Positions 30,696 through 40,269 of a DNA stretch of 64,000 bases are shown here, piece by piece. The translations under genes were made by a program, and so were the position numbers. The stretch is from Micavibrio sp. (GTDB lineage: Bacteria > Pseudomonadota > Alphaproteobacteria > Micavibrionales > Micavibrionaceae), in assembly GCA_021604545.1 (NCBI GenBank), contig BQJE01000001.1, forward strand, positions 231,444 to 295,443, written 5' to 3'. Within the stretch, counting starts at the first letter, position 1. Every line of letters begins with the position of its first letter. The notes beneath the pieces were generated by a model, which was not told the DNA's origin, ran no database searches, and was given only the letters and a program-made list of their open reading frames with translations.

Positions 30696-31805
30696 ATGAA
30701 TTATTCAGAAAAAATAAACACCCTTAAAGATGTCATTTCTTCCCTGGCACCGGACCCATCATGGGCCACGTCAGAGGCCATAGATCAGGCTCTTGATGAT
30801 GTGAAATTGCATCTGGAGGAGGATATCGCCGTACTTGAGCAGGAGGCGGCGTTTATATTTTCCAGCGAGGTTGAGGTCAAAAGCCATACGCGCCAGATGG
30901 TTGATTTGCTTAGAGATTGGCATATGGAAGAGCGCAGCCCGTCCTTGTCAGCCATAGCCTGCGCGGCTATTAAAAACTTTGGTCTGGAAGATAGTGAAGA
31001 GGGGTTGCGCTCGATATTGATGGCCAGTGTTTTGGGTGAAGTCAAAAACTCGCTCGCCTATCACAACAACATGCATTATCGAATTGTGTTGCTTCAGATC
31101 ATTTGTCTGATTGTGCGCCATAACAGTATTTACGCCGATACATCGAATGAATTTGATAAGGATCAGATTGCCATGTTGATGATATCTGCCTGTATTCATG
31201 ATCTAGGCCATGACGGACAGGGTAACACTGTGAATGAAATTCATATGTCGGGGCGTCTTGAAAAGCGAGCATTTCAGTTGGCAAGGCCTTATCTAATGGC
31301 GACTGGGTATAATGATGGGAGCAGACTGGCTGATATCAGGACGATGTTAGTTTGTACTGATGTATCGCCGCTTTATGATCCGAACAATCCGGCCAGCCAG
31401 ATGAAGGCAGTTTATAAATATCATTACCAGGGAGGAAAAGGAAATCCGCTTCCTTATCTTAGCGACGACCTTAGTGTTTTGGCGGACAGGCCTGACGTCA
31501 CGTTAATGGGACTCATTTTGCATGAGGCCGATATTGCGGCCTCGGCAGGTTTAGAGTACAGCGTAACAAAATTTGAGACGCGGCTTTACCGGGATGAGAT
31601 TGCCAAGGAAGAAGCCGGGCCGCAACACGTGCTGGATTTTCTTGATGAAGTTTGCCAAAGGCAGATGTTGTCCGGGGCCGGGCAGAAGCTTTATGCGGGT
31701 AATTTGGCGCGTATTTGTGCTCTGGCGGAAGAAGGCGTTAAAAACGGTAACAAGCCCTTTACGCGGCCTGAAGACTCTGAGTTTCTTTCAAGCGCTGGCG
31801 GATAA
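30696..31805 (+). CDS. class I (eukaryotic-type) cyclic nucleotide phosphodiesterase-like protein
   Basis: A 369-residue HD-fold hydrolase with the complete class I PDE motif set. YHNNMH at about residues 122-127 corresponds to the catalytic and first metal-binding His; HDLGHDGQGNTV near 168 fits the PDE signature H-D-x-x-H-x-G-x-x-N exactly; LVCTDVS near 217 matches the family's ATDMS block; and LILHEADIAAS near 254 carries the last metal Asp. It probably hydrolyses cAMP or cGMP, though specificity is open. It lacks GAF or membrane segments, and its N-terminal 100 residues are helical. The stop region overlaps lpxK by 47 bp tail to tail. No clear ribosome-binding site precedes the ATG. Confidence 0.8.
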   Translation: MNYSEKINTLKDVISSLAPDPSWATSEAIDQALDDVKLHLEEDIAVLEQEAAFIFSSEVEVKSHTRQMVDLLRDWHMEERSPSLSAIACAAIKNFGLEDSEEGLRSILMASVLGEVKNSLAYHNNMHYRIVLLQIICLIVRHNSIYADTSNEFDKDQIAMLMISACIHDLGHDGQGNTVNEIHMSGRLEKRAFQLARPYLMATGYNDGSRLADIRTMLVCTDVSPLYDPNNPASQMKAVYKYHYQGGKGNPLPYLSDDLSVLADRPDVTLMGLILHEADIAASAGLEYSVTKFETRLYRDEIAKEEAGPQHVLDFLDEVCQRQMLSGAGQKLYAGNLARICALAEEGVKNGNKPFTRPEDSEFLSSAGG

Positions 31806-32793
31806 ATTCAACCACTGATTTTTCATTTTCCCAGACGAGTTGTATTGGCATCTGTAGAATCTCTGTGCCCCAGTCTTCTTCCGGAAGACGCAGGAAGTCT
31901 TTTTCTGTGGTAATCAGGGTGGCGTTTTTTTCTTTGGCTTCTTCAATTAATTTATAAATATCTCCTCGCTTATAGACGTAATGGTCGGGGAAGGGGCGCC
32001 AACCAGCAATGTCGTAATTAAGCTTTTGCAAGAGATGATAAAACTTTTCTGGTCGCCCTAAGCCGGCGAAAGCGATGTAAGGCTTGGTGGTTGGGGGTTT
32101 GTGATCGTCCGCCACTTCGACATGGACGTTAAAGAGAGGTTTGTCTTCGGGTAGCATATGGACGGCCCCGGTTTTGTCTTTGCCGATGAGCACAAAGGCG
32201 TCAGCTTTGGCAAAGCCGGATTCTAGAGTTTCGCGTAAGGGGCCGGCGGGCAGTAATTTTCCATTACCAAAACCGCTGGCGCCATCAATCACAACAAAGG
32301 ATATGTCTTTGTGGAGTGAAGAGTTTTGTAGTCCGTCATCCATGATGAGAAGATCGGCGTTTTTTTCTTTGGCCAAATGCGCACCGGCTGGGCGGTCGGC
32401 AGACAGGATTGTAAAGGCGGTTTTGGCCAGGAGTAAACTTTCATCGCCGACTTCGGAGGCATTGTTTTCAAAGTAATCAACCAGGAGCGGGCCTTTTTGG
32501 TTGCTGCCATAGCCGCGCGTTAGAAAATGTGGTTTTTCGGCGAGCTTATCGCCGGATATAAGCTGCATCAGGCTAAGGGCCACAGGGGTTTTACCGCTGC
32601 CACCGGCGACGAGGTTGCCGATACAAATGACAGGCATATCAGCCTTTTGAGAACTCTGGCGCGCTGTGTTGATACGGTGGCCAGTGCCGTAGGCCCAGCT
32701 TAGTGGCGTCAGGATCATTTCCTGGAGTGACGCTTCACTGTTCTGGCGGCGATACCAGAAGGACGGCGTTTTAAATTTTAGTCCAAGGCACAT
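31759..32793 (-). CDS. lpxK: tetraacyldisaccharide 4'-kinase
   Basis: Phosphorylates the 4' position of the lipid A disaccharide at the inner membrane. The P-loop is IGNLVAGGSGKTPVALSL near residue 60, and DDGLQNSSLHKDISFVVIDG near 155 supplies the metal-binding Asp pair. N-terminal TPSFWYRR and TPLSWAYG are family hallmarks. A longer frame from 32829 exists, but the ATG at 32793, two bases after the waaA stop, gives the expected N-terminus. Its 3' end overlaps the PDE gene on the other strand by 47 bp, so the two genes constrain each other's ends. Confidence 0.95.
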   Translation of the reverse strand: MCLGLKFKTPSFWYRRQNSEASLQEMILTPLSWAYGTGHRINTARQSSQKADMPVICIGNLVAGGSGKTPVALSLMQLISGDKLAEKPHFLTRGYGSNQKGPLLVDYFENNASEVGDESLLLAKTAFTILSADRPAGAHLAKEKNADLLIMDDGLQNSSLHKDISFVVIDGASGFGNGKLLPAGPLRETLESGFAKADAFVLIGKDKTGAVHMLPEDKPLFNVHVEVADDHKPPTTKPYIAFAGLGRPEKFYHLLQKLNYDIAGWRPFPDHYVYKRGDIYKLIEEAKEKNATLITTEKDFLRLPEEDWGTEILQMPIQLVWENEKSVVEFIRQRLKETQSLQAA

Positions 32794-32794
32794 T

Positions 32795-34087
32795 TTATGC
32801 AGCTTCTTTCGTAATTCCAGATTGCTCAAAAACAGGCTTCAGCGCCTGCATAATTCTATCAAGCACATTGGATTTATCCTGCGCAAAGGATAGAGCCCTA
32901 TTCTGAATCTCGTGCAACGCTTTTGGATTTTCTAATAAATAACGCAATGTTTCTATGAATTCTGTCTCATTACCAACGCGTAAGGCTGATTGTTCCAGAT
33001 CAATCTCACCATAGATTTCCTGTAAGTTTTGAACGTGCGGGCCAAATAAAACAGCACAATTAAGTTGCATCGCCTCGATTGGATTGTGGCCGCCGCCACC
33101 GTCATTGCTAAAGCAGCGCCCGATACATGCGATGGGAGAAAGGCGGTAGAATAGCCCCAGCTCACCAAGCGTATCGGCAATATAAATCTCATCTTCGTTG
33201 CCTGGTAGAGCATGACTATCGCCACGTAAACACGTGCGAAGATTATGCTCTGCACAGGTTGCGACTATGTCCTTGCGGCGTTCGGGATGGCGCGGGACAA
33301 TAATGGTTAGCAGATCCGGTATAGTGTTTTGAAGAACCTGGTGGATACGGCAGGCCATAGCTTCCTCACCGTCATGGGTGCTGGCGTAGAGCCATAGGGG
33401 GCGGCGTCCACACATGGCAGAAAGATTGCTAAGGGATTCTTCATCAAAAGGCAGGGGCTTTGCGCTGTATTTTAGATTGTCCGTGGTGATGACATGTGAT
33501 GCTTTCAGTGATTGATAAAGCCTTGCATCTTTTTCTGTCTGGGCCAGAACAAGGGAAAATGTTTCCAGTATTTTGCGAGCGTTGCCGCCAGACAGCTTCC
33601 AGAGCCTGTAGGATTTGTTCGACAGGCGGGCATTAACAAGTACTGCCAGAATATTTCGATCTTTAATTTCAGCAAGCATGTTTGGCCAAAGCTCGGATTC
33701 CATCCAAAGCACTAAGTCGGGATGCCAGTGACTCAGAAAGCTGTCGACCCAGTCCGGGTGGTCAAGTGGGTAGAATTGATGAAAGGCACGTTCGGGTAAA
33801 TTTTTGGCCATCATCTTTGCAGATGTGACTGTGCCTGTTGTTACCAAAGCGTGCATAGATTCATTTTTGCTGAGTAGTGCATCTATTACAATCAGAGCGG
33901 ATTGTGCTTCACCCACACTGGCTGCATGAATCCAGACGAGCTGGCCTTCCGGCCTTTGCCTGCCTGGCTGACCCTTGCGCTCTCCTATGCGCATCGTGTC
34001 CTCTTTGCCCTTCAGGCGACGGCGCTCTAATATCCGGGTTAAAACGGGTTCCCCGGCTGCCATTAACGTACGGTACATTTTCAGCAT
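32795..34087 (-). CDS. waaA: 3-deoxy-D-manno-octulosonic acid (Kdo) transferase
   Basis: Adds Kdo to lipid IVA on the cytoplasmic side of the inner membrane. It is a GT-B glycosyltransferase: the acceptor domain has WIHAASVGEAQSALIVI near residue 53 and the TTGTVTSAKMM block, and the donor domain has GRCFSNDGGGGHNPIEAM near 325. FWTYAS-type residues appear as LWLYASTHDGEE. The ATG at 34087 is preceded by AAAGGG; an upstream start at 34156 is less likely. Length from this start is 430 residues. It is coupled to lpxK, and both together indicate a Kdo-lipid A outer membrane. Confidence 0.95.
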   Translation of the reverse strand: MLKMYRTLMAAGEPVLTRILERRRLKGKEDTMRIGERKGQPGRQRPEGQLVWIHAASVGEAQSALIVIDALLSKNESMHALVTTGTVTSAKMMAKNLPERAFHQFYPLDHPDWVDSFLSHWHPDLVLWMESELWPNMLAEIKDRNILAVLVNARLSNKSYRLWKLSGGNARKILETFSLVLAQTEKDARLYQSLKASHVITTDNLKYSAKPLPFDEESLSNLSAMCGRRPLWLYASTHDGEEAMACRIHQVLQNTIPDLLTIIVPRHPERRKDIVATCAEHNLRTCLRGDSHALPGNEDEIYIADTLGELGLFYRLSPIACIGRCFSNDGGGGHNPIEAMQLNCAVLFGPHVQNLQEIYGEIDLEQSALRVGNETEFIETLRYLLENPKALHEIQNRALSFAQDKSNVLDRIMQALKPVFEQSGITKEAA

Positions 34088-34193
34088 TTTTCCCTTTTGG
34101 TAACGATGTGTTAGCTTTTGTAGCGTTATTCTTAGTGATATGGGGGCATTTTGCAATTTACATGCATATATTACATGTATCAGGAGGCTGGAT

Positions 34194-34481
34194 TTGAAAC
34201 GAATTTACCGTAAAAAAGAAAAAAAGCAAGTACGGGAAAAGGCTTTGGAGCAATTTCGTGAAACACGAAAAAAGCTGGAAGGTGAGCATCCAGAGCTTTT
34301 GGGAAGCCTCAGGGATAAAATTCTTGAATCAGAGCAGAGTTTGAATATGTCTAATGAGGATTCAGAAAGCATTGCCATTGATCGAAAGAAAAACATGGAT
34401 ATTGTCTTGCGGTTTCTTGAAATGAACCCTGGATTTCTCGAAGGTGATCTTAAAGGGCTTTTGTCAGGCAAGTATCACTAG
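34194..34481 (+). CDS. hypothetical protein, 95 residues, TTG start
   Basis: A small, highly charged helical protein (KRIYRKKEKKQVREKALEQF at the N-terminus, then RKKLEGEHPELLGSLRDKI) with a C-terminal segment MDIVLRFLEMNPGFLEGDL. There is no signal peptide. A perfect AGGAGG at 34182-34187 lies six bases before a TTG at 34194, which decides the start; the longer frame from 34140 lacks such a site. It is divergent from waaA and converges with the secreted-protein operon 13 bp away. No family recognised. Confidence 0.65.
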   Translation: MKRIYRKKEKKQVREKALEQFRETRKKLEGEHPELLGSLRDKILESEQSLNMSNEDSESIAIDRKKNMDIVLRFLEMNPGFLEGDLKGLLSGKYH

Positions 34482-34493
34482 GATATCAACGTA

Positions 34494-35342
34494 TCACCCG
34501 CACCCTCCAGCAGGATCATAAGTGCAACCAATTTGAAGACAGATGTGTTCTTGATACTCGAGAGGTTCTTTTACAGGGCGACGTACTGTAATACCTGTCG
34601 GGATCGGTGGTTCGCTACCACACCGAAAGTTATCAAGTCTGTCCAGGTGGGTCCAGATTGGGTCTTCCTCCCAGGGTGGAAGTTCCAGAGCCGTATCTAT
34701 CATATCATCCCAGCGCTCTTCTCCAGGATCACATCTTTCCGGCAGGAAACGTTTATCGGGGTCTGTGCTATATTGTTCGAAAGTATAAAACCCGTCTTCA
34801 TCTTCGTTTTCAATAAAATTCATGCATTTGGCTTTTAGCCAAACGTCGTTCATAACTGTGCAGCCGTACTCACCGCCGCTTATTGATGAAGGTTCATAGT
34901 TTTCCCCCTCCAGCCTTCCACCAAGAAAGTCGTGACCAAAATTTAGAGAAATATAATCTATAAGAGCTTCGCCAACCAGGAGGTCTAAAGCGACATCCAT
35001 ACTGTTATCTGGCAATATCTCCCCCCATCTTTCCGCGTTTTCGCTGAACATATCAACGGCGAACTGGGCCAGAACATTGGCAAATTTATCAAAGCAGGTA
35101 TATTCCAGGACACTGTCGGCTTTAAAGATTAGATTTTGATTCTGGGTGATTTCCCGCTGCGCTTCCAGCCAGGCCCGGGCCTCAAGAGAGTCAAAATAGA
35201 CTTCATCGCAAGGTGTTTCTGCAATTTCGGCGGCGCCGACTTGGGCATTGGTTTGATGAGGGGCCGCGATGATTCCTATGCCAAAGACACAAAAAACTAT
35301 CGCTAGACACGGGTTTTTTATCTTTTTTCTGTATATTGTCAT
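34494..35342 (-). CDS. exported Cys-containing protein, paralog A
   Basis: A 282-residue protein with an N-terminal signal (hydrophobic core to IIAAPHQTNAQ, cleavage near residue 34). It shares a set of blocks with the gene just upstream: an Ala-Trp-Leu-Glu-Ala helix, KADSVLEYTCFDKF near residue 75, FGHDFLGG near 135, YGCTVMNDVWLKAKCMNF near 158, IPTGITVRRP near 247 and a C-terminal HICLQIGCTYDPAGGCG. Paired cysteines suggest disulfides in the periplasm or outside. Function unknown. It is the last gene of a leftward run with the beta-helix protein; the 66-bp gap to paralog B fits one transcript. Confidence 0.8.
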   Translation of the reverse strand: MTIYRKKIKNPCLAIVFCVFGIGIIAAPHQTNAQVGAAEIAETPCDEVYFDSLEARAWLEAQREITQNQNLIFKADSVLEYTCFDKFANVLAQFAVDMFSENAERWGEILPDNSMDVALDLLVGEALIDYISLNFGHDFLGGRLEGENYEPSSISGGEYGCTVMNDVWLKAKCMNFIENEDEDGFYTFEQYSTDPDKRFLPERCDPGEERWDDMIDTALELPPWEEDPIWTHLDRLDNFRCGSEPPIPTGITVRRPVKEPLEYQEHICLQIGCTYDPAGGCG

Positions 35343-35408
35343 TATATTATGCCTTTTTCCCTCATTCTTAATTTTACTAAAATATGTACCCTATACGCAA
35401 ATAGCTTT

Positions 35409-36488
35409 TTACTCGCATGCTCCGTCACCATTGTAGAAACAGCCTGGATTTGAACAAACATGGTCATCGAAGGGAATTATTTCCCTATCAGTATTGCCTT
35501 CCTCATCAGCTTCAAAGAGAATTCTTCCAACGGAAATCCCTGTTGGAATCGGGTCTGTACAGATTGACGGGTCTAAAAGATCATCAATAAGAAAGGTTCT
35601 GTATTCTGAAAGTTCCACCCATTCAAATTCGTCATTATTGGAAAGCTCAATGAGTTCGTAAGTTATGGGGGTGTGATCTTCGCACTCCTCAGGGAATATT
35701 CTGGGGTCAGTCGATACCAGGTCATCAAAGCTTAAAAAAGAATCATCCAGGGCAAAGTTACGGCATTTGGCTAGAAACCAGACCTTGTCCATGGTTGCGC
35801 AGTCATAATTATCACTGCCGATTGAAGCTTCTATCTCATTGTTGAGACCTATAGCAGCGCCACCGAGAAAGTCATGGGCGAAATTAGAGTCTACATATTC
35901 TTTAAGAGCGACCAGAACGAGGCCTTCTAAATCCTCATCCAGTATGTCGTCTTCCATAAAGACATTAAAAGGCACCGTTTTTTCGAGAAGAGCCTGAGCT
36001 TCCGCCTTTGCTGTTATCTCATCAAATGCCCCGCTTACTTGGTCCGTGAGTGGCTGGATAGCTTCTTCAATAATTTGCTTGAGCTCGTCTGACGCGTTTG
36101 ATGCTATGTCTGACAGGCCACTTGTGAAAGAATCAAGCGCGGCGGTAAAATCGAGGGGTAAGGTGGAGACAGTGATAGGAATTTCCAGGTCTGTAAATCG
36201 ATCTGTTTCTGTGAATAGGGGGCCACCGTGAATGGCTGTTATGCTTACAAATTTATCAAAGCATGAGTATTCGAGGACACTGTCAGGCTTGCGAAAGATG
36301 GTTTCATTGATGATGTTTTCACGCTCGGCTTCCAGGTAAGCCTTGGCGTAAATCTGGTTCATGAAATCGCCATCGCAGGTATTTACGCCATCGCCAAAAC
36401 TGTTTTGTGCAAAAGAGGTTGGGCTATATGTAAGCAGGCACAGAACAATGAGCGCTGACGCAATATGGCGGACTATCTTTGATATCAT
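35409..36488 (-). CDS. exported Cys-containing protein, paralog B
   Basis: A 359-residue paralog of the downstream gene. The ATG at 36488 follows the beta-helix stop codon by one base and gives a clean signal peptide (MISKIVRHIASALIVLCLL, cleavage near TSFAQ). A longer frame to 36620 would overlap the upstream gene and hide the signal. Shared blocks are KPDSVLEYSCFDKF, FAHDFLGG, YDCATMDKVWFLAKCRNF, IPTGISVGR and a C-terminal HVCSNPGCFYNGDGACE. An extra segment of about 70 residues, rich in Ser, Asp and Glu, lies between the second and third blocks and is absent from paralog A. Function unknown. Confidence 0.8.
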   Translation of the reverse strand: MISKIVRHIASALIVLCLLTYSPTSFAQNSFGDGVNTCDGDFMNQIYAKAYLEAERENIINETIFRKPDSVLEYSCFDKFVSITAIHGGPLFTETDRFTDLEIPITVSTLPLDFTAALDSFTSGLSDIASNASDELKQIIEEAIQPLTDQVSGAFDEITAKAEAQALLEKTVPFNVFMEDDILDEDLEGLVLVALKEYVDSNFAHDFLGGAAIGLNNEIEASIGSDNYDCATMDKVWFLAKCRNFALDDSFLSFDDLVSTDPRIFPEECEDHTPITYELIELSNNDEFEWVELSEYRTFLIDDLLDPSICTDPIPTGISVGRILFEADEEGNTDREIIPFDDHVCSNPGCFYNGDGACE

Positions 36489-36489
36489 T

Positions 36490-39400
36490 TTATGGTGCGA
36501 CATAAATACTTTTACTTTTGGATGGTGTTCTAGAAATTTTTCTACCGTCTGTTTTTGGCTCGTTTTTGCCTGTGCCTTTTTTGACAATACAGGGAAATCC
36601 CGGAGAGCAGAAAGCGCCATCGCTCGATGCGCGCGCGCGCGGCTTGAATGGGGTGCCGTATGGGGTTACCGGTGGGCGTGAACTGGCAAAGGGGTGAGCA
36701 CCACCACTCAGGCACGTTGATGTTGCCGCTATTATGCTGTCAGCGCCAGATATATTTTCACCGCTCACACTGTTGTTGCTTTCGGTGCCGCCATTACGCG
36801 CAACGATGCTGTTCGGGTTATCGCCGCCAATTGTGTTGTTCGAGGCCTTGGAGGTTCCTCTCACTTCTAGATCATAGGCAGCAATACTCTGCCCATTGTC
36901 GAAGGCGGTATTGTTTGTCGCGTCTGCATTGTTAGAGAGATATATTCCCTGCATTCCGTTGTCGTAAGATGTGTTGTTGTACACTTGATTGGGATTGGCA
37001 GAGTCATCGGGAGATTTATTATATTCATTGCCGTTAATACTAATGCCGATGCCTTCATTGCCGTAAGAAACGTTGTCGCGAAAGGTGTTGCCCCCGCCGC
37101 CATGAAGCCTGATCCCTGTCGCATCTGTGCGAATACCACTGCCAGCATGAAGGAAAGGGCCCTTACCATCAAAAGTGAGGTTGTTTTCAACAATCGAATT
37201 GCTCAGGTTGGTGCCTTCACTGGTGTTTCCGAGCCTTAAGTTGTTGCCGACATTACCATGGACAATATTGCCGCTGATCAGATTATTTTCCCCGCTAATG
37301 TAGGTGCCGTAGCCTCCGCTAAGTCCCGGCACACCATTATCGTGGATATGGTTGTTTACGACTTCAATGTTATGTCCTCCTTTGCCTCCTCCTGAAATTC
37401 CATGGACTATATTGTTATGAATCTCATTGTTGCGAATGACGATGTTGTGTGAGTCTGAATTTGCATTGGGGCTGCCGGAAGATTCGATTTGAATGCCGAC
37501 GTTACCGCTAGCACCTAAGCTGGCTGCTTTACTTTTACAGGCCTGAATATCGCCCGATGTAAGGGTACATTTTAGTTTTGATTGAAGAGTCGCAGGGTCG
37601 GGTTTGTTCAGATTTGTGATCTCAAAACCATCAATAACAATATTGCTGGCACCGGAAATTCTGATGCCATTGCCCTTTTCACCAGTGTTAATTATAGCGC
37701 CTGGCTCGCCTTTAAAGGTAATCCACTGACCTTCCGGGGGGTGGAGGTCTCTTAGTCGAAATCCGTCATAAGTTCCAGATTCAACCAAAATGGTATCACC
37801 GCCTTTTGCCGCATCGGCCGCCGCCTGGAGGCTCGCGAAAGGTTGTCCTGCATCGCCTGAATTGCTGTCGGAACCATTCGCCGAGACGTAAATCGTTCTG
37901 CCTGGCTTTATCGGCGTTGTATCCGATGAGCATGATGGCCCACCGCCGGCATTTGAGGCGGGCGCTTGCTGAGACGAACATGATGGTTCGGAGCCAAAGG
38001 TGCTGCGCGCCGGACTGTTGCTCGCTAACGCAAAGTTTCCACCACCATTTGGCTGAAAGTTAACCTGAAGCGGATCAACGCCAATCTGGTTTCCTTGTGT
38101 TTTTGCGTTTATTAGCCTTGGAGTATCTATGCCATTCTCGTAAATGATGTTGTCGGTAATAAGATTGTTTGTGCCAACATTTCCTGCTTCTCTTATTGAT
38201 CTTCCTCTGTTGTTTCTTACAATGTTGTTCGCAACCGTTGTATTGTCGTTTGTTATATTATAGGGCTTGTCTCCTGCCCCAATAACAATTCCTCCTCCGA
38301 TTGTACCGTTGTTTGTTTTTGCCCCGTTATTGAACACAAGGTTATTGGTGATGTTCACATTATCGGCGGCATGCCATAAATGGATTCCCCACCCGGCAGC
38401 TCGATAAACAGTATTGCCCTGAATTTGTCCGCCAAGGGTAGAATGATAAATTCCGTGAATGAAATTGCAGTAGGATTCTCTTGGCGAGCCATCGGGCTTT
38501 ATGTGGGCGGTGGCAATATCATGAACCACGTTTCCAATAATTTCGTTGCCCACGGCGTCATAGTTAGTCTGGCCGATACCCGCGCCGCCATAGCTTTGAC
38601 ATTTGGGCATCTCATAATCGTGGACACGGTTGTTTACAACCCGGACATAGGAGCCCGCATTCTGGATACCTGAATAGGCGAAGCGGTCGCCTGTGAGGTC
38701 AAACCCTTCAATATCAACATAATCTCCCTCGTTCTTCCATGTTGCAAAGGTCCTGGTAGAAGAAATTTTTGCGCCCCCCGGGACCTCTGAAACATAACGA
38801 ATGCGATTTTCAGCTGTTCCGCTATTGGAGGTCACGACGGCTTCATAGGTGCCCGGTGCCACTATAATTGTATCTCCCGGCTTGGCATTATCAGCGGCAT
38901 CTTGGATCGTTTGAAAAGGTGAGCCTTGTGAGCCGTCGCCGTTGCCGGCTGCATTTGGGGACACATACAAGGTTCTAAGTGATGGTGTATCTGATAAGCA
39001 TGATGTGTTGGTGCTTGCAGGCGGTGCAGAGCCACCAGATGGCGTGCCACCCAATCCGGATGGATTGGCACCAATGTCTGGGGTAACGCCGGGTGCTGAG
39101 ATGCCGGGAATCGCAACGCCTGCGCCAATGGCCGGACTTCCTGCCTTAAGGCTGAAATCTCCACCGCCGGGATTGGTGAATTGTGGGTCTGTGTCAAACA
39201 GGTTGTTATTTTCCGTGGTGTTAATTCCATTATCAATATAGTCGGTCTTATTTTGATAGCTGATATTGTTAAAGACTTCCGTATCAAACGGTCCCTTGTT
39301 TCCCCATAAGGGCGCCGAAACCTCGATTCCGATTGTGTTGTTGAAAGCGGTATTGTTAAAGACTTTTGTATCCCTTGGGTCCGCAATGCTGCTGACACTA

Positions 39401-40269
39401 ATACCCCTTAAATTATTCCGAAGCAGGTTGTTGTAGACGAGAGCACCGTCAGAACCTGTTATAATAATGCCTGATCCATTGCTGTGCCCGTATATATCGT
39501 TGTTGCGATAGACATTATTTTGCAGTCTTGGATCTGTACTCTTGATATTTTGATGGATGCCAAAGCCGCCATTGTCGTGAATTGTTCCGCCCTCGATCAA
39601 AACGCCTCCGCTTTTGATGTAGTATCCATGATGGTGGCGTGCAGTGTGCTGTGCAGTGTAATAGCTGGAATCGAGCCCATTGTGATGAACGTTCATGTTT
39701 ATAAATTTAAGGGCCATGTCCCCGCCCGGATTGGGGTCGTTGTGATAGCCGGTGGAAATGCCTCCGGTCGATGCTGAATTTTTGACCTCACCATTCATAA
39801 ATGTGATGTTATTCGCGCCGCCGTTAATAGAAATACCGCTATTTGCATATCCTCCGGGGGATGGTTTTGCATCTATGTTTATGCCGTCAAAAGTAATGTG
39901 TGACGGAGGGCCGCCGTTCTGTCTTCCTATGTGGATACTCCCCTTCAGGTTTACAGTTTCGTTATTATAAGCCTGAATTGTGACAGGGTTGCCGGCTGTG
40001 CCCGAAGGGAATGTTGTGCCCAAATGACTCGCAAGGACTCCCCCATAATTCCCGCCACGGATATTTAATGTGTCGCCCGGTTTAAGGGATGAAATTGCTG
40101 TATTTAGCGATTTGAAAGGGGAGTCGATACTGCCGGAATTGGAGTCGCTACCGTTTGGGTCCACAAAATATGTTGCCGCCCAAGCCGAGGTGTTTGAGAG
40201 CACCAAAAGAACAATTAGTATTGAAGCGAAATGGTAGAATATCTTTGGTATGGTTTTGTTGCGTATCAT
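36490..40269 (-). CDS. large exported protein with three right-handed beta-helix modules
   Basis: A 1,259-residue protein with a signal peptide (to about TSAWA). It carries three tandem modules, each beginning with a YV-P/S-N-G-S-x-SG block and a GDT-x-x-x-x-G-x-Y strand: TYFVDPNGSDSNSG at about residue 33, TLYVSPNAAGNGDG at about 432 and TIYVSANGSDSNSG at about 791. Between them run many Asn-rich coils typical of parallel beta-helices (NNVYRNNDIYGHSNGSG, ENNLTFDGKG). This architecture is used by polysaccharide lyases and by surface adhesins; catalytic residues cannot be assigned. The last residues SKSIYVAP look like the first strand of a fourth module cut by the stop codon. Confidence 0.85.
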   Translation of the reverse strand: MIRNKTIPKIFYHFASILIVLLVLSNTSAWAATYFVDPNGSDSNSGSIDSPFKSLNTAISSLKPGDTLNIRGGNYGGVLASHLGTTFPSGTAGNPVTIQAYNNETVNLKGSIHIGRQNGGPPSHITFDGINIDAKPSPGGYANSGISINGGANNITFMNGEVKNSASTGGISTGYHNDPNPGGDMALKFINMNVHHNGLDSSYYTAQHTARHHHGYYIKSGGVLIEGGTIHDNGGFGIHQNIKSTDPRLQNNVYRNNDIYGHSNGSGIIITGSDGALVYNNLLRNNLRGISVSSIADPRDTKVFNNTAFNNTIGIEVSAPLWGNKGPFDTEVFNNISYQNKTDYIDNGINTTENNNLFDTDPQFTNPGGGDFSLKAGSPAIGAGVAIPGISAPGVTPDIGANPSGLGGTPSGGSAPPASTNTSCLSDTPSLRTLYVSPNAAGNGDGSQGSPFQTIQDAADNAKPGDTIIVAPGTYEAVVTSNSGTAENRIRYVSEVPGGAKISSTRTFATWKNEGDYVDIEGFDLTGDRFAYSGIQNAGSYVRVVNNRVHDYEMPKCQSYGGAGIGQTNYDAVGNEIIGNVVHDIATAHIKPDGSPRESYCNFIHGIYHSTLGGQIQGNTVYRAAGWGIHLWHAADNVNITNNLVFNNGAKTNNGTIGGGIVIGAGDKPYNITNDNTTVANNIVRNNRGRSIREAGNVGTNNLITDNIIYENGIDTPRLINAKTQGNQIGVDPLQVNFQPNGGGNFALASNSPARSTFGSEPSCSSQQAPASNAGGGPSCSSDTTPIKPGRTIYVSANGSDSNSGDAGQPFASLQAAADAAKGGDTILVESGTYDGFRLRDLHPPEGQWITFKGEPGAIINTGEKGNGIRISGASNIVIDGFEITNLNKPDPATLQSKLKCTLTSGDIQACKSKAASLGASGNVGIQIESSGSPNANSDSHNIVIRNNEIHNNIVHGISGGGKGGHNIEVVNNHIHDNGVPGLSGGYGTYISGENNLISGNIVHGNVGNNLRLGNTSEGTNLSNSIVENNLTFDGKGPFLHAGSGIRTDATGIRLHGGGGNTFRDNVSYGNEGIGISINGNEYNKSPDDSANPNQVYNNTSYDNGMQGIYLSNNADATNNTAFDNGQSIAAYDLEVRGTSKASNNTIGGDNPNSIVARNGGTESNNSVSGENISGADSIIAATSTCLSGGAHPFASSRPPVTPYGTPFKPRARASSDGAFCSPGFPCIVKKGTGKNEPKTDGRKISRTPSKSKSIYVAP

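Noticed and set aside
38862-39398. 178-codon same-strand alternative frame inside the beta-helix gene
   Set aside because: The beta-helix frame continues without interruption through it and carries the clear repeat pattern.
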